From Streptomyces fulvoviolaceus (GTDB lineage Bacteria; Actinomycetota; Actinomycetes; Streptomycetales; Streptomycetaceae), in contig NZ_JOEY01000119.1 of the NCBI RefSeq assembly GCF_000718165.1, positions 1 through 6,403 of the forward strand: a stretch of DNA of 6,403 bases, in the 5' to 3' direction. Every line of letters starts with the position of its first letter. The first letter of the stretch is position 1. The position numbers were made by a program, and so were the translations under genes. The notes under the pieces were generated by a model. That model saw nothing but the letters and a program-made list of their open reading frames with translations, was not told the DNA's origin and ran no database searches. Shown in pieces: positions 1 through 6,403 of this stretch.

Positions 1-99
1 TGGCGGGTGGTGTGGTCCCAGGCGACCGAAATCCGGTAGATCCCCAGGAACCTCCGCGGTCCGACCGCAGGCCTCACTGGCGTCAAAATGGCGGCGCGC
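1..99 (+). repeat. Left arm of a perfect 99-bp inverted repeat
   Basis: The first 99 bases equal the reverse complement of 6305-6403 without a mismatch. Divergence begins at position 100 (A here, G in the reverse complement of the other arm). The arm starts TGGCGGGTGGTGTGG at the window edge, and its inner side reads GTCAAAATGGCGGCGCGC. It lacks the GGGG...TAAG layout of Tn3-family ends, and I do not recognise it as a known IS terminus. An ATG at 88 lies in this arm and artificially lengthens the downstream reading frame. The arm may continue beyond the window, so it could be the tip of a longer repeat such as an IS copy. Confidence 0.95.
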
Positions 100-513
100 A
101 CTCCCGCGCCCGCCGCCGGGCTCCGCTACTCGTCCACAGCGTCCGGATCGCGCAGGGGCCGCATCCCTGCTGTCACCCTGGCGCTGGCTGCACGTCACCT
201 ACTACCTGCTGCAGCGCCACAATCCACATCGGTTCCGATTACGCGGCGGACCCAGCCGGCTCCCTCCACACTGCAACATCCATTGCAAGCGCCTCGATTG
301 AGCCGAGCACAGCTAGGCAGGCTCAAGCAGCCGAGGGAACCTTCCTACGAACGTCCCTTGTCAGGAGCAAGAGCAAAATACGCGCCTGGAGACGGACAGT
401 GCCTGCCGGCCGCTCGACTGCAGTCCCGAGCAGTTACTCCAAGGGCCGGGGGCTGGCCAGGTCGAGGAGGGGATCAAGGCTGTGGTGACAGTTCGTTCAA
501 AGAGAGGTTTTTC
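100..513. other. Gene-free leader region between repeat and regulator
   Basis: This 414-bp stretch has no coding region I can support. The frame of the downstream regulator is open back to position 88, but the translation is rich in Ala, Pro, Arg and Ser, has no recognisable domain and starts inside the repeat arm. A second frame is open until a TGA at 299-301 and includes a short GC3-rich stretch (about 167-229) that might be a gene remnant. A small inverted repeat, TGCAA (272-276) and TTGCA (283-287), could be an operator half-site pair, but this is weak. I see no convincing -35/-10 pair, so the regulator's promoter is presumed to lie here without being located. Confidence 0.6.
501..507 (+). 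promoter_or_regulatory. Ribosome binding site of the LuxR/LAL regulator
   Basis: AGAGAGG lies six bases before the GTG at 514 and is the best purine-rich site in the leader. It supports the GTG start over the far-upstream ATG at 88. A weaker GAGG (520-523) eight bases before an ATG at 532 leaves that start as an alternative six codons shorter. Confidence 0.6.
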
Positions 514-3495
514 GTGACCGAGGCGTATGACATGCCGGAGCAGTGCGCGGACACGGCGCCGTTCGTCGGCAGGGCCGCGGAGCTCGGTCGGCTGGGCTCA
601 GCGCTGGATCGGCTGGGGAAGCAGGGCCCGGCAGTCATCGATATCACCGGTGAGGCCGGAATCGGGAAGAGCCGCCTGCTGGCGGAGTTCAGCGCGCATG
701 CCCGCGGCCGGGGGCTTACCGTGCTGCGTGGCCGGGCTACGGAGTACGAGCAGCACAGCCCTTTCCGGCCGTTCGCCGATGCCTTCGCCGACCTGGATGA
801 GCGAGCGCTGGAAGCCTTTCCGGTGCTGTCTGAGCTTGCCCCGGTTCTGCGGGGCGTGATGGAAAAGCAGGGCGGTCCGGGGGCCGGCGACCGGTTCGGC
901 CTGTACCAGGCGACGGCGGCCGTGCTGGGCCGTCTCGGCGGCCCAGGACTGGTTGTGATGTTGGACGACCTGCACTGGGCGGACTCGGCGTCCCTGGAGC
1001 TTGTGGACTATTTGATTCGGCATCCGTCGCCGGCGCCGTTGCTGTTAGTTGTTTCACGCCGTAACCGCCAGGCGCCCACGGCGCTCACTACCGCGCTGGC
1101 CCGTGGCAGGGACACCGGGACCGTGCTACGGCTCGCTCTGAAGCCGCTTGGCGAACGCGACTGTGTCGAAAGTCTGGCCTCCGACTTGCCCGGGCCGCAG
1201 GCGGCCCAGCTGTACTCGGCGAGCGAGGGCAACCCGCTGTACTTCCTCGCACTCCTCCAGGCCCATCGCGGAGCCCGGATGCCCTCCTGCGCATCGCAGG
1301 TGTCCCTGGGGTCGTGGGGACCGGATGGTCTGCCTGCCGACCTCAAAGCGCTGCTGCTCGACGAGCTGTCGCCGCTGAGCCCGCTGGAACGCCGGACCGT
1401 CGAGGCCGCAGCTGTGCTTGGCGACCACATCACTCCCGACATGATCAGTGCCATCACCAACGCCCGTGTCGCCGACGTCATCGAGGCCTTGCACCAGCTG
1501 ATGCGACGCGACCTGCTGCGGCAGGGGCAGGGGCAGGGTGGACGCGGACTGGCACTGCGTCACCCTCTGATCAGGGCGCTGGTCCACGAAAGCGTCGCCC
1601 CTTGGTGGCGCGAGGAGTTGCATCGCCGAGCGGCGGCGGAACTGGAAGGGGCCGGTGCGTCTGCCGTTGAGCGGGCTCACCACCTCGAACAGTCACTGAC
1701 CAGATGGGACCCGCAGGCGGCCGCCGTACTGACCACCGCCGCCGAACAGTCTGCCGCGACGGCTCCGGCCGTCTCCGCCCACTGGCTACAAGTCGTGCTG
1801 CGACTCCTTCCAGACACCCCGGAATACAAATTGAGACGCCGCGAATTGACGCTGCTGCGCGCTCATGCGCTCGGCATGGCCGGCGGGCTCAGAGAAAGCA
1901 GGAACCTGCTGCATCAACTGATCGACCTACCAGGTGAGGACGACGACGCCGTCCATATCGCCGCTGTCGCGCTCTGCGCCATGATGGAGTGTCGGCTCGG
2001 GCGCTACCCTGAGAGCGACGCGCTGTTGCGCCGCGAACTTGCCCGGTCGCCTGGGCGACCGCTTGCTCAGACAGTCGAACTCCGCCTGCAACTGGTCTAT
2101 TGTGCGGTGCACGCAGGCCGCTTTCCTGAGGTGCGCGCGGAGATCACCCAAGCTTTGGCGACTGCCCGTTCCCTCGGCGACGACACCCGCGAGATGCACG
2201 CCCTGGCACTGGCCGCCATGGGTGAGGGATACGAAGGCGACATTGCCGCGGCCCGCAGTTTCGCTGCACCTGCTGCCCGGCTGGTGGACGCGCTGACCGA
2301 CGACAACCTGGCCGGCCTGTGTGAATCCCTGTCCAGGCTGGCCTGGGCCGAAGTGTTCCTGGAGGACTACACCACCGCGGAACGGCACGCCAGCCGGGGG
2401 TTGGAGATCGCCCGACGGACCGGCCAGCTCTATCTGCTGCCACAGTTTTTGCTGTGCAAGGCCCACGTCCACTTCAATACCTGTCGTATCGCGACCGCGT
2501 TGGAACTGGCCGACGAGGCCGAGCCCATCACGAGGGCCCTCGGGAGCAGCGAACTGCTCGCCTTCGCCCTGGCGCTCAGAGCCCAAATACTGCTGATGGC
2601 ACGACGTCGGGGCGATCCCGAAGCTCTGGCTGTCGCCGAGGAGGCTGTGGCCGCGGCCGGGACCAGCGACAGTTGGTGGGCGTCTCTGGCCTCGTGCATG
2701 CTCGCTCATACTGCCGGCGATCCGCACCGTGTGCGCGAAGTACTGCTGCACGCGGGAGGCGGAAGCCACCTGCGGCGGTTGCAGCCCTCTGTACGGTGCT
2801 ACTTCCTTGAACTGCTCGTCAACGCCGCCATAGCCACTGGTGACGTGGAAGAGGCCGAGCACTGGGCCGAGCGAGCCCACAAGGAAGCCGAACAGCTCGG
2901 TCTTCCGGCCCAGCGAGCCGCAGCGTTGCGCAGCCACGCCCAGATTGCGGCACACCGAGGTGACGCGGTCGAGGCTGCCCGGCTGTTCGCCGAGGCCGCA
3001 GCGGACACCGCACGGTCCGGGGCGACACTGAGGGAGGCGCAAGCCCTGCTACTCGGCGCCGGGTGTATGAAGGCCGCCGGCGATGGTGTCCGCGCGGCCG
3101 CCATGTGGCACCGGGGTTTCCACCTGGCCTCCGAGGGCGGAGCGCGACTGCTGGTAGGCCTGGCCGAACGGACACGCCCGGCGGTGCTCGACGGCCCGGC
3201 GGCACGGACCGATGCACTGGCCACGTTGACCGTGCGCGAGCGGGAGATCGCGGAGCTGGTCTCGGCGGGCCTCACCAGCCAAGCGATCGCCACCGAGCTC
3301 TTCCTCAGCAGGCGCACAGTCGAGAGCCACCTCAGCCGGATATACCGCAAGACGGAAGTGTCCTCCCGTTCTGCGCTCGCGTCCCTGGTGGCTCGCGGCA
3401 GCGCGGACGCGGCGCGTAGAGCCCAGCCGAAACCTGGCCTACTCCCACGGGCCACCCCTCGGTCGGGGTGCGCGACCGCAGCGTTCGACCAGTAG
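514..3495 (+). CDS. LuxR-family transcriptional regulator with AAA ATPase domain (LAL/MalT-like)
   Basis: The gene encodes a 993-residue cytoplasmic protein of the LAL type (large ATP-binding regulators of the LuxR family, related to MalT), about the usual family length. An N-terminal FVGR...EL segment leads into the ATPase: Walker A GEAGIGKS at residues 46-53, and Walker B VVMLDD at 147-152 followed by LHWAD. A GNPLYF motif at about 239-244 and the RHPLIRALVHES segment match the distal part of the ATPase module. The middle is Ala/Leu-rich and helical, as in TPR-like ligand- or partner-sensing regions. The C terminus has a LuxR helix-turn-helix at about 905-961 (LTVREREIAELVSAGLT..., TVESHLSRIYRK), then a 32-residue tail. 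Family knowledge: LAL proteins usually activate transcription, often of antibiotic or catabolic gene clusters. The target here is unknown. GTG 514 was chosen for its AGAGAGG site. One TTA codon (1045-1047) suggests bldA control if the host is Streptomyces. The nearest neighbour is convergent, so no operon partner is visible. Confidence 0.93.
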   Translation: MTEAYDMPEQCADTAPFVGRAAELGRLGSALDRLGKQGPAVIDITGEAGIGKSRLLAEFSAHARGRGLTVLRGRATEYEQHSPFRPFADAFADLDERALEAFPVLSELAPVLRGVMEKQGGPGAGDRFGLYQATAAVLGRLGGPGLVVMLDDLHWADSASLELVDYLIRHPSPAPLLLVVSRRNRQAPTALTTALARGRDTGTVLRLALKPLGERDCVESLASDLPGPQAAQLYSASEGNPLYFLALLQAHRGARMPSCASQVSLGSWGPDGLPADLKALLLDELSPLSPLERRTVEAAAVLGDHITPDMISAITNARVADVIEALHQLMRRDLLRQGQGQGGRGLALRHPLIRALVHESVAPWWREELHRRAAAELEGAGASAVERAHHLEQSLTRWDPQAAAVLTTAAEQSAATAPAVSAHWLQVVLRLLPDTPEYKLRRRELTLLRAHALGMAGGLRESRNLLHQLIDLPGEDDDAVHIAAVALCAMMECRLGRYPESDALLRRELARSPGRPLAQTVELRLQLVYCAVHAGRFPEVRAEITQALATARSLGDDTREMHALALAAMGEGYEGDIAAARSFAAPAARLVDALTDDNLAGLCESLSRLAWAEVFLEDYTTAERHASRGLEIARRTGQLYLLPQFLLCKAHVHFNTCRIATALELADEAEPITRALGSSELLAFALALRAQILLMARRRGDPEALAVAEEAVAAAGTSDSWWASLASCMLAHTAGDPHRVREVLLHAGGGSHLRRLQPSVRCYFLELLVNAAIATGDVEEAEHWAERAHKEAEQLGLPAQRAAALRSHAQIAAHRGDAVEAARLFAEAAADTARSGATLREAQALLLGAGCMKAAGDGVRAAAMWHRGFHLASEGGARLLVGLAERTRPAVLDGPAARTDALATLTVREREIAELVSAGLTSQAIATELFLSRRTVESHLSRIYRKTEVSSRSALASLVARGSADAARRAQPKPGLLPRATPRSGCATAAFDQ
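1045..1047 (+). promoter_or_regulatory. In-frame TTA (rare leucine) codon in the regulator
   Basis: Codon 178, in the PLLLVVSRR stretch just after the Walker B region, is TTA. I saw no other in-frame TTA in the three genes of this window. In Streptomyces TTA is read by the developmentally controlled bldA tRNA and is concentrated in regulatory and accessory genes. Translational control of this regulator by bldA is therefore plausible, on the assumption that the host is a streptomycete. Confidence 0.6.
1522..1539 (+). repeat. Short tandem repeat, three CAGGGG units, within the regulator
   Basis: Three consecutive 6-bp units (CAGGGG, CAGGGG, CAGGGT) encode a Gln-Gly run within RQGQGQGGRG, in the linker before the HPLIRALVHES segment. 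Because the unit is 6 bp, slippage would change length by two residues without breaking the frame. Confidence 0.8.
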
Positions 3496-3525
3496 CAGAC
3501 CAAAGGGGCCGAGGCTGACCCGACG

Positions 3526-3545
3526 GAGGGCCTGAAGGCGGCCTC
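3526..3545. terminator. Possible weak hairpin between convergent genes
   Basis: The 90-bp gap between the regulator and the convergent nitroreductase contains GAGGGCC and GGCCTC arms around a seven-base loop. They form a six-pair stem with one bulged G. No U-run follows on either strand, which is common for actinobacterial terminators but leaves the call weak. The location between two gene ends is the main support. Confidence 0.25.
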
Positions 3546-3585
3546 AGTGCCTCGCCAGGGTCGTTCAATGATCACGACTCGGCTG

Positions 3586-4146
3586 TTACTCCGCCGGTGA
3601 CCAGGGAGCGGAGCGCAAGTGCGCGACGCTGCGCCGGTCACGGCCCTCCGGAGGTCCGCCAGCCGCCTTGCCCACCGCGACCATGGAGACGATCACCCAG
3701 CCCGGGTTCGGGTCCAACTCCTTGGTGAGCCCTTCCAGGTCGAAGGCCCGGAATTGGTGCGCGGCCAGTCCCATGGCCTGGGCCTGAACAGTCATGTGGG
3801 CGATGGCCTGGCCGAGGTCGTAGTCCGCAAACTCGGAGTAGAGCAACTGGGTGTCATCGACGTGCCGGCGCGTCAGCGTGACGACGAGCAGGCCCGCATC
3901 CGTCGCCCAACGGGCCGAGCTCGGCGCAAGGTGAGGGAGCACCCGGTCGTGCTCCGGATCACCGGGCCTGCCGATGAAGAAGCCCCACGGCTGGGAGTTC
4001 CCCGCCGACGGTGCCCACCGCGCGGCTTCCAGCAGCAGCCCGAGGGCGTGGTCGTCGACAACCGCCGACGGATCGAACCGGTAGGGGCTGAAGCGCCCGG
4101 CAAGCAGTGGGTGTATGCCGCCGGGCGGCTCCTGAGGATGGTGCAT
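3586..4146 (-). CDS. Nitroreductase family protein (FMN-dependent oxidoreductase)
   Basis: The gene encodes a 186-residue protein of the nitroreductase superfamily, close to the usual length of about 190-200. These are cytoplasmic, normally homodimeric FMN enzymes that use NAD(P)H to reduce nitro groups, quinones, flavins or related substrates. The substrate here cannot be told. Visible motifs are RFSPYRFD (18-25, the N-terminal FMN-phosphate loop), ARWAPSAGNSQPW (42-54, a family signature), DLGQAIAHMTVQAQAMGLAAHQ (110-131, a core helix) and VSMVAVGKAA (153-162, a C-terminal FMN-side strand). The ATG at 4146 is preferred because the conserved region begins about 13 residues later. A GTG at 4203 would add 19 residues (Arg-rich, with no family feature) and cannot be excluded; neither start has a strong ribosome site. 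The gene converges on the regulator. On its 5' side a Tn3-type terminal repeat begins 105 bp from the ATG, so its native promoter may be displaced or cut. Confidence 0.88.
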   Translation of the reverse strand: MHHPQEPPGGIHPLLAGRFSPYRFDPSAVVDDHALGLLLEAARWAPSAGNSQPWGFFIGRPGDPEHDRVLPHLAPSSARWATDAGLLVVTLTRRHVDDTQLLYSEFADYDLGQAIAHMTVQAQAMGLAAHQFRAFDLEGLTKELDPNPGWVIVSMVAVGKAAGGPPEGRDRRSVAHLRSAPWSPAE

Positions 4147-4251
4147 GTTCCGCTGCAACCGGCGACCGCGAGTGCGTATTCCAGCCGTTGCGAGCGCAGG
4201 CACCGCCCACGCCAGACGATCTACCGGAACGAAGGTCTACGAGGGGAAACC
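4147..4251 (-). other. Short upstream region of the nitroreductase, bounded by the Tn3-type end
   Basis: Only 105 bp separate the nitroreductase ATG from the outer edge of the Tn3-type terminal repeat, and 57 bp of this could be coding if the GTG at 4203 is used. I see no clear -35/-10 pair. The five bases next to the terminal repeat (AAACC, 4247-4251) would be one copy of the 5-bp target duplication typical of Tn3-family insertions. The second copy is not in the window because the element is truncated. Confidence 0.4.
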
Positions 4252-4289
4252 GGGGGTTGAGGAACATCGGATCGAAAAGCGGCGCTAAG
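4252..4289 (+). repeat. Tn3-family 38-bp terminal inverted repeat (left end)
   Basis: The segment starts GGGGG, has GGATCGAAAA at internal positions 18-27 and ends GCTAAG, giving exactly 38 bp. Family knowledge: Tn3-family ends are typically 38 bp, begin GGGG, carry a CGAAAA-like block in the middle and end TAAG. Against the Tn3 end as I remember it, 25 of 38 positions agree, including all of GGGG, CGAAAA and TAAG. The GGGG edge faces the nitroreductase and the TAAG edge faces the transposase start 91 bp away, so the element extends to the right. No matching right end is present in the window. Confidence 0.8.
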
Positions 4290-4369
4290 CCATGGGGGCA
4301 CTCAGAAGGGCTTTGACCTGGGCTTCTGTGGCGGCGGAACCTTCAGCAGTCGCTGTTGATCGACTGTTT

Positions 4370-4375
4370 GGAGGT
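4370..4375 (+). promoter_or_regulatory. Ribosome binding site of the transposase
   Basis: GGAGGT lies five bases before the GTG at 4381. This is a near-perfect anti-16S match and fixes the transposase start. Confidence 0.75.
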
Positions 4376-4380
4376 CCGGG

Positions 4381-6304
4381 GTGCCGGTCGATTTTTTGAC
4401 GGATGATCAGGCCGCCGCATACGCGGCGTTTCGCGGGGCGCCGCCCCGCACGGAGCTGGAGCGCTTCTTCTTCCTGGACGACGCGGACCGGGAGCTGATC
4501 GAGGGCAAGCGGCGATCCCATAACCGCCTGGGCTACGCGCTACAGCTGACGACCGCGCGGTATCTGGGAGTGTTCCTCGACGACCCCACCGACGTGCCGG
4601 CGGAAGTCGTCGACTACCTCGCCGAGCAGCTCGACATCGGCGACGCGTCGGTGCTGAAGGCGTACGGCGAGCGGGAGAACACCCGCTTGGAGCATGTACG
4701 TGAGCTGCGGCAGGTCCTGGAGTACGAGGAGTTCGCCGAGGCGGAGGCCGACCTGCGGACCTGGGTCGACGCACGGGCCTGGACCACGGGCGAGGGCCCG
4801 AAGGCCCTGTTCGACGCCGCGGTCGGCCATCTGCGCGAGCGCCGGGTGCTGCTGCCCGGCGTGACGACGCTGACCCGCCTGGTCGCTTCAGTGCGGGAGG
4901 CGGCGAACCAGCGGCTGTGGGACACCCTGTACGGGATGCTGGGCGTCGGCCAGCGGGCGGTGCTGGACTCCTTGTTGACCGTGCCGCCCGGCGCGCGAGT
5001 CTCTGAACTGGACCGGCTACGGCGCGGCCCGGTGCGTGTGTCCGGACCGCAGATGAAGTGGGCCCTGGAACGGGCCGAGGAGATCGCCGACCTGGACATG
5101 CGCGCAGCTGGCGACGGCGTTCCAGGTCGCCTTCGACACCACGAGCGAGCAGGTCGACACCGATACCGGGGAGGTCAGCCCGCCGAAGGTGGAGACGCTC
5201 ACGGCGATGTGGGAGCGGATCGAGGCGGTGGTGCCGCGCCACGAGTTGGCCGCCGCGATCGCCTCTCTGTTCGGGTTGACCCCGCCGCTCGACTCCGACG
5301 CGGACGAGGCATGGCGGGCGATGCTGGTCAATCGGTTCGGCACCGTACGGCCGTTCCTCAAACTCCTGGTCAAGGTTGTCGACTTCGGTGCCACTCCGGA
5401 AGGGCTGCCGGTGCTGACCGCGCTGAAGTCGCTGCCGGACCTGATGGGCCGCAAGAAAGTCGGCCCAAAGGAGATCGACACCAATCTGCTCGTCGGCTCC
5501 TGGCGGCGCCTGGTCCTGTCGCCCCCACATCTGGAGCCGGGCACGGTGGACTGGAAGGCGTACACGTTCTGCATCCTGGAGCAGTTCCACCGGATGCTGC
5601 GCCGACGGGAGGTGTTCGCGAAGAACTCCTCCAAGTGGGGCGATCCCAGGGCGAAGCTGCTGGCCGGTGAGGCGTGGGAGCAGGCCAAACCCACCGTGCT
5701 GACCTCCCTCAACCTGCCCGCGGGGGCGAGCGAGCACCTGACCGCTCGGGCCGCGCTGCTGGACGGCACGTACCGCGAGGTTGCCGGGCGGCTGCCGGAC
5801 GACGCGCAGATCGTCTTCGACGACGACGGACGGCTGCACTTCGCTGCCCTGGAACCGGAGCCCGAGCCCGCCTCACTGCTCGACCTGCGGGCCGCGGTGA
5901 ACGCGATGCTGCCCCGCGTCGACCTGCCCGAGGTCCTGCTGGAGGTGTTCTCCTGGACCGGCGCCGACCAGGTGTTCACCTCGGTTACCGGCGGCGAGGC
6001 CCGCCTCAAGGACCTGCCCGTGACGATCGCGGCGCTGCTGGTCGCACACGGCTGCAACGTCGGTTACACCCCGGTCATCGGCGGCATCGACGCGCTGAAG
6101 TACGGCCGGCTGAGCCACGTCGTCCAGACGTATCTGCGGCTCGCCACGTACCGGGCGGCGAACGCCACCCTGATCGAGCACCAGGCGGCCATCCCGCTCG
6201 CCCAGGCGTGGGGCGGCGGCCTGGTCGCCTCGGTCGACGGGATGCGGTTCGTGGTGCCGGTGCCGTCGGTGTACGCGCGGCCGAACCCGAAGTACTTCGG
6301 GCGC
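4381..6304 (+). pseudogene. tnpA: Tn3-family transposase, frameshifted and 3'-truncated
   Basis: The product would cut and join Tn3-type ends in replicative transposition. Reading starts at GTG 4381 in one frame: MPVDFLTDDQAAAYAAFRG, the N-terminal DUF4158-type region, then a segment up to ERAEEIADLDM (about 240 residues, to 5100). From about 5102 the family-like sequence continues in the next frame (AQLATAFQVAFDTTSEQ, LMGRKKVGPKEID, WGDPRAKLLAGEAWEQAKP, FSWTGADQVFTSVTGGEARLKDL, YGRLSHVVQTYLR) to NPKYFG at 6301. The original frame becomes Arg/Gly-rich nonsense until a stop at 5670. From memory of the family, a conserved stretch of roughly 80-110 residues (the ARYGL region) is missing at the switch. 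The gene is cut after KYFG by the 99-bp repeat. The first catalytic aspartate (VASVDGMRF, codon 6236-6238) is kept, but the second aspartate, the glutamate and about 350 C-terminal residues are absent. Full-length relatives are about 1000 residues. The product should be inactive. Confidence 0.9.
5096..5104 (+). other. Frame-change junction inside tnpA (probable internal deletion)
   Basis: At the junction CTGGACATG|CGCGCAGCTG, the transposase-like protein switches from the frame of 4381 to the frame of 5102. No stop intervenes, but the protein quality changes sharply. Expected family sequence between ADL and QLATAF is absent, so a deletion whose length is not a multiple of three explains the change better than a single-base indel. 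The size of the missing part is estimated from memory of the family. Confidence 0.65.
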
Positions 6305-6403
6305 GCGCGCCGCCATTTTGACGCCAGTGAGGCCTGCGGTCGGACCGCGGAGGTTCCTGGGGATCTACCGGATTTCGGTCGCCTGGGACCACACCACCCG
6401 CCA
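6305..6403 (-). repeat. Right arm of the perfect 99-bp inverted repeat, interrupting tnpA
   Basis: This is the reverse complement of 1-99 without mismatch. It begins directly after the NPKYFG codons of the transposase. The tnpA frame reads on through the arm to the window edge as a chimeric tail (RHFDASEACGRT...) that bears no resemblance to the expected transposase continuation. The repeat is therefore foreign to tnpA and marks an insertion or rearrangement breakpoint at about 6302-6305. Confidence 0.95.

Noticed and set aside
1..99. The 99-bp arms as the terminal inverted repeats of the Tn3-family element
   Set aside because: They lack the GGGG edge and TAAG inner edge, and the right arm breaks tnpA in mid-domain. 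A proper Tn3-type 38-bp end is found instead at 4252-4289.
1927..3042. Long minus-strand open frame opposite the regulator (and similar antisense frames)
   Set aside because: It has no recognisable domain and is a typical high-GC shadow frame of a gene with clear motifs on the plus strand.
3560..3578. GTCGT/ACGAC hairpin in the gap before the nitroreductase stop
   Set aside because: The stem is only five pairs with a nine-base loop, too weak to call a terminator.
3619..4260. Plus-strand frame of 213 codons opposite the nitroreductase
   Set aside because: The minus strand has clear nitroreductase signatures, while this frame shows none.
4313..4341. TTGACC (4313-4318) as the -35 box of a tnpA promoter
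   Set aside because: No acceptable -10 hexamer lies 16-19 bases downstream, so it was not called.
4343..5839. 498-codon minus-strand open frame opposite tnpA
   Set aside because: Its translation is Arg/Pro/Gly-rich with no motif, and the opposite strand shows extended transposase similarity.
5674..6321. Plus-strand frame of 215 codons
   Set aside because: It is an out-of-frame reading of the second tnpA segment. The real signal is in the frame of 5102, which carries VASVDGMRF and NPKYFG.
1..6403. tRNA, rRNA, CRISPR arrays or riboswitches
   Set aside because: I saw no cloverleaf-like sequence, no regularly spaced repeats and no known riboswitch core on either strand.

Overview
The window is high-GC DNA with strongly G/C-ending codons, GTG starts, a large LuxR-family (LAL/MalT-like) ATPase regulator and an actinobacterial-type Tn3-family transposase. 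This fits an actinomycete, most likely Streptomyces or a close relative. That assignment is inference, since no rRNA or tRNA is present.

Layout from left to right. Positions 1-99 are one arm of a perfect 99-bp inverted repeat whose other arm is 6305-6403. Positions 100-513 hold no gene I can support and act as the leader of the next gene. Positions 514-3495 (+) encode an intact 993-residue regulator with an N-terminal AAA ATPase, a helical middle and a C-terminal LuxR helix-turn-helix; it carries one in-frame TTA codon. After a 90-bp gap comes a convergent nitroreductase (3586-4146, minus strand). Just upstream of the nitroreductase, at 4252-4289, is a 38-bp sequence with the layout of a Tn3-family terminal inverted repeat. 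It is followed by a Tn3 transposase gene (from 4381, +) that is a pseudogene. The gene changes frame near 5100, where a conserved stretch appears to be missing. It is then cut at about 6302-6305 by the right arm of the 99-bp repeat, just after the first acidic residue of the catalytic triad.

The two intact genes are a transcriptional regulator and an FMN oxidoreductase lying tail to tail; nothing in the sequence proves that they work together. The rest records successive mobile-element events: a Tn3-type element landed beside the nitroreductase, decayed internally, and was then interrupted by another repeat that also borders the regulator's leader. The repeat arms lie exactly at both window ends and diverge after exactly 99 bases. 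They are therefore more likely the visible tips of a longer inverted repeat (for example two IS copies, with the sequence cut at an assembly-graph overlap) than a complete pair of transposon ends. I found no convincing new defence or biosynthetic system.
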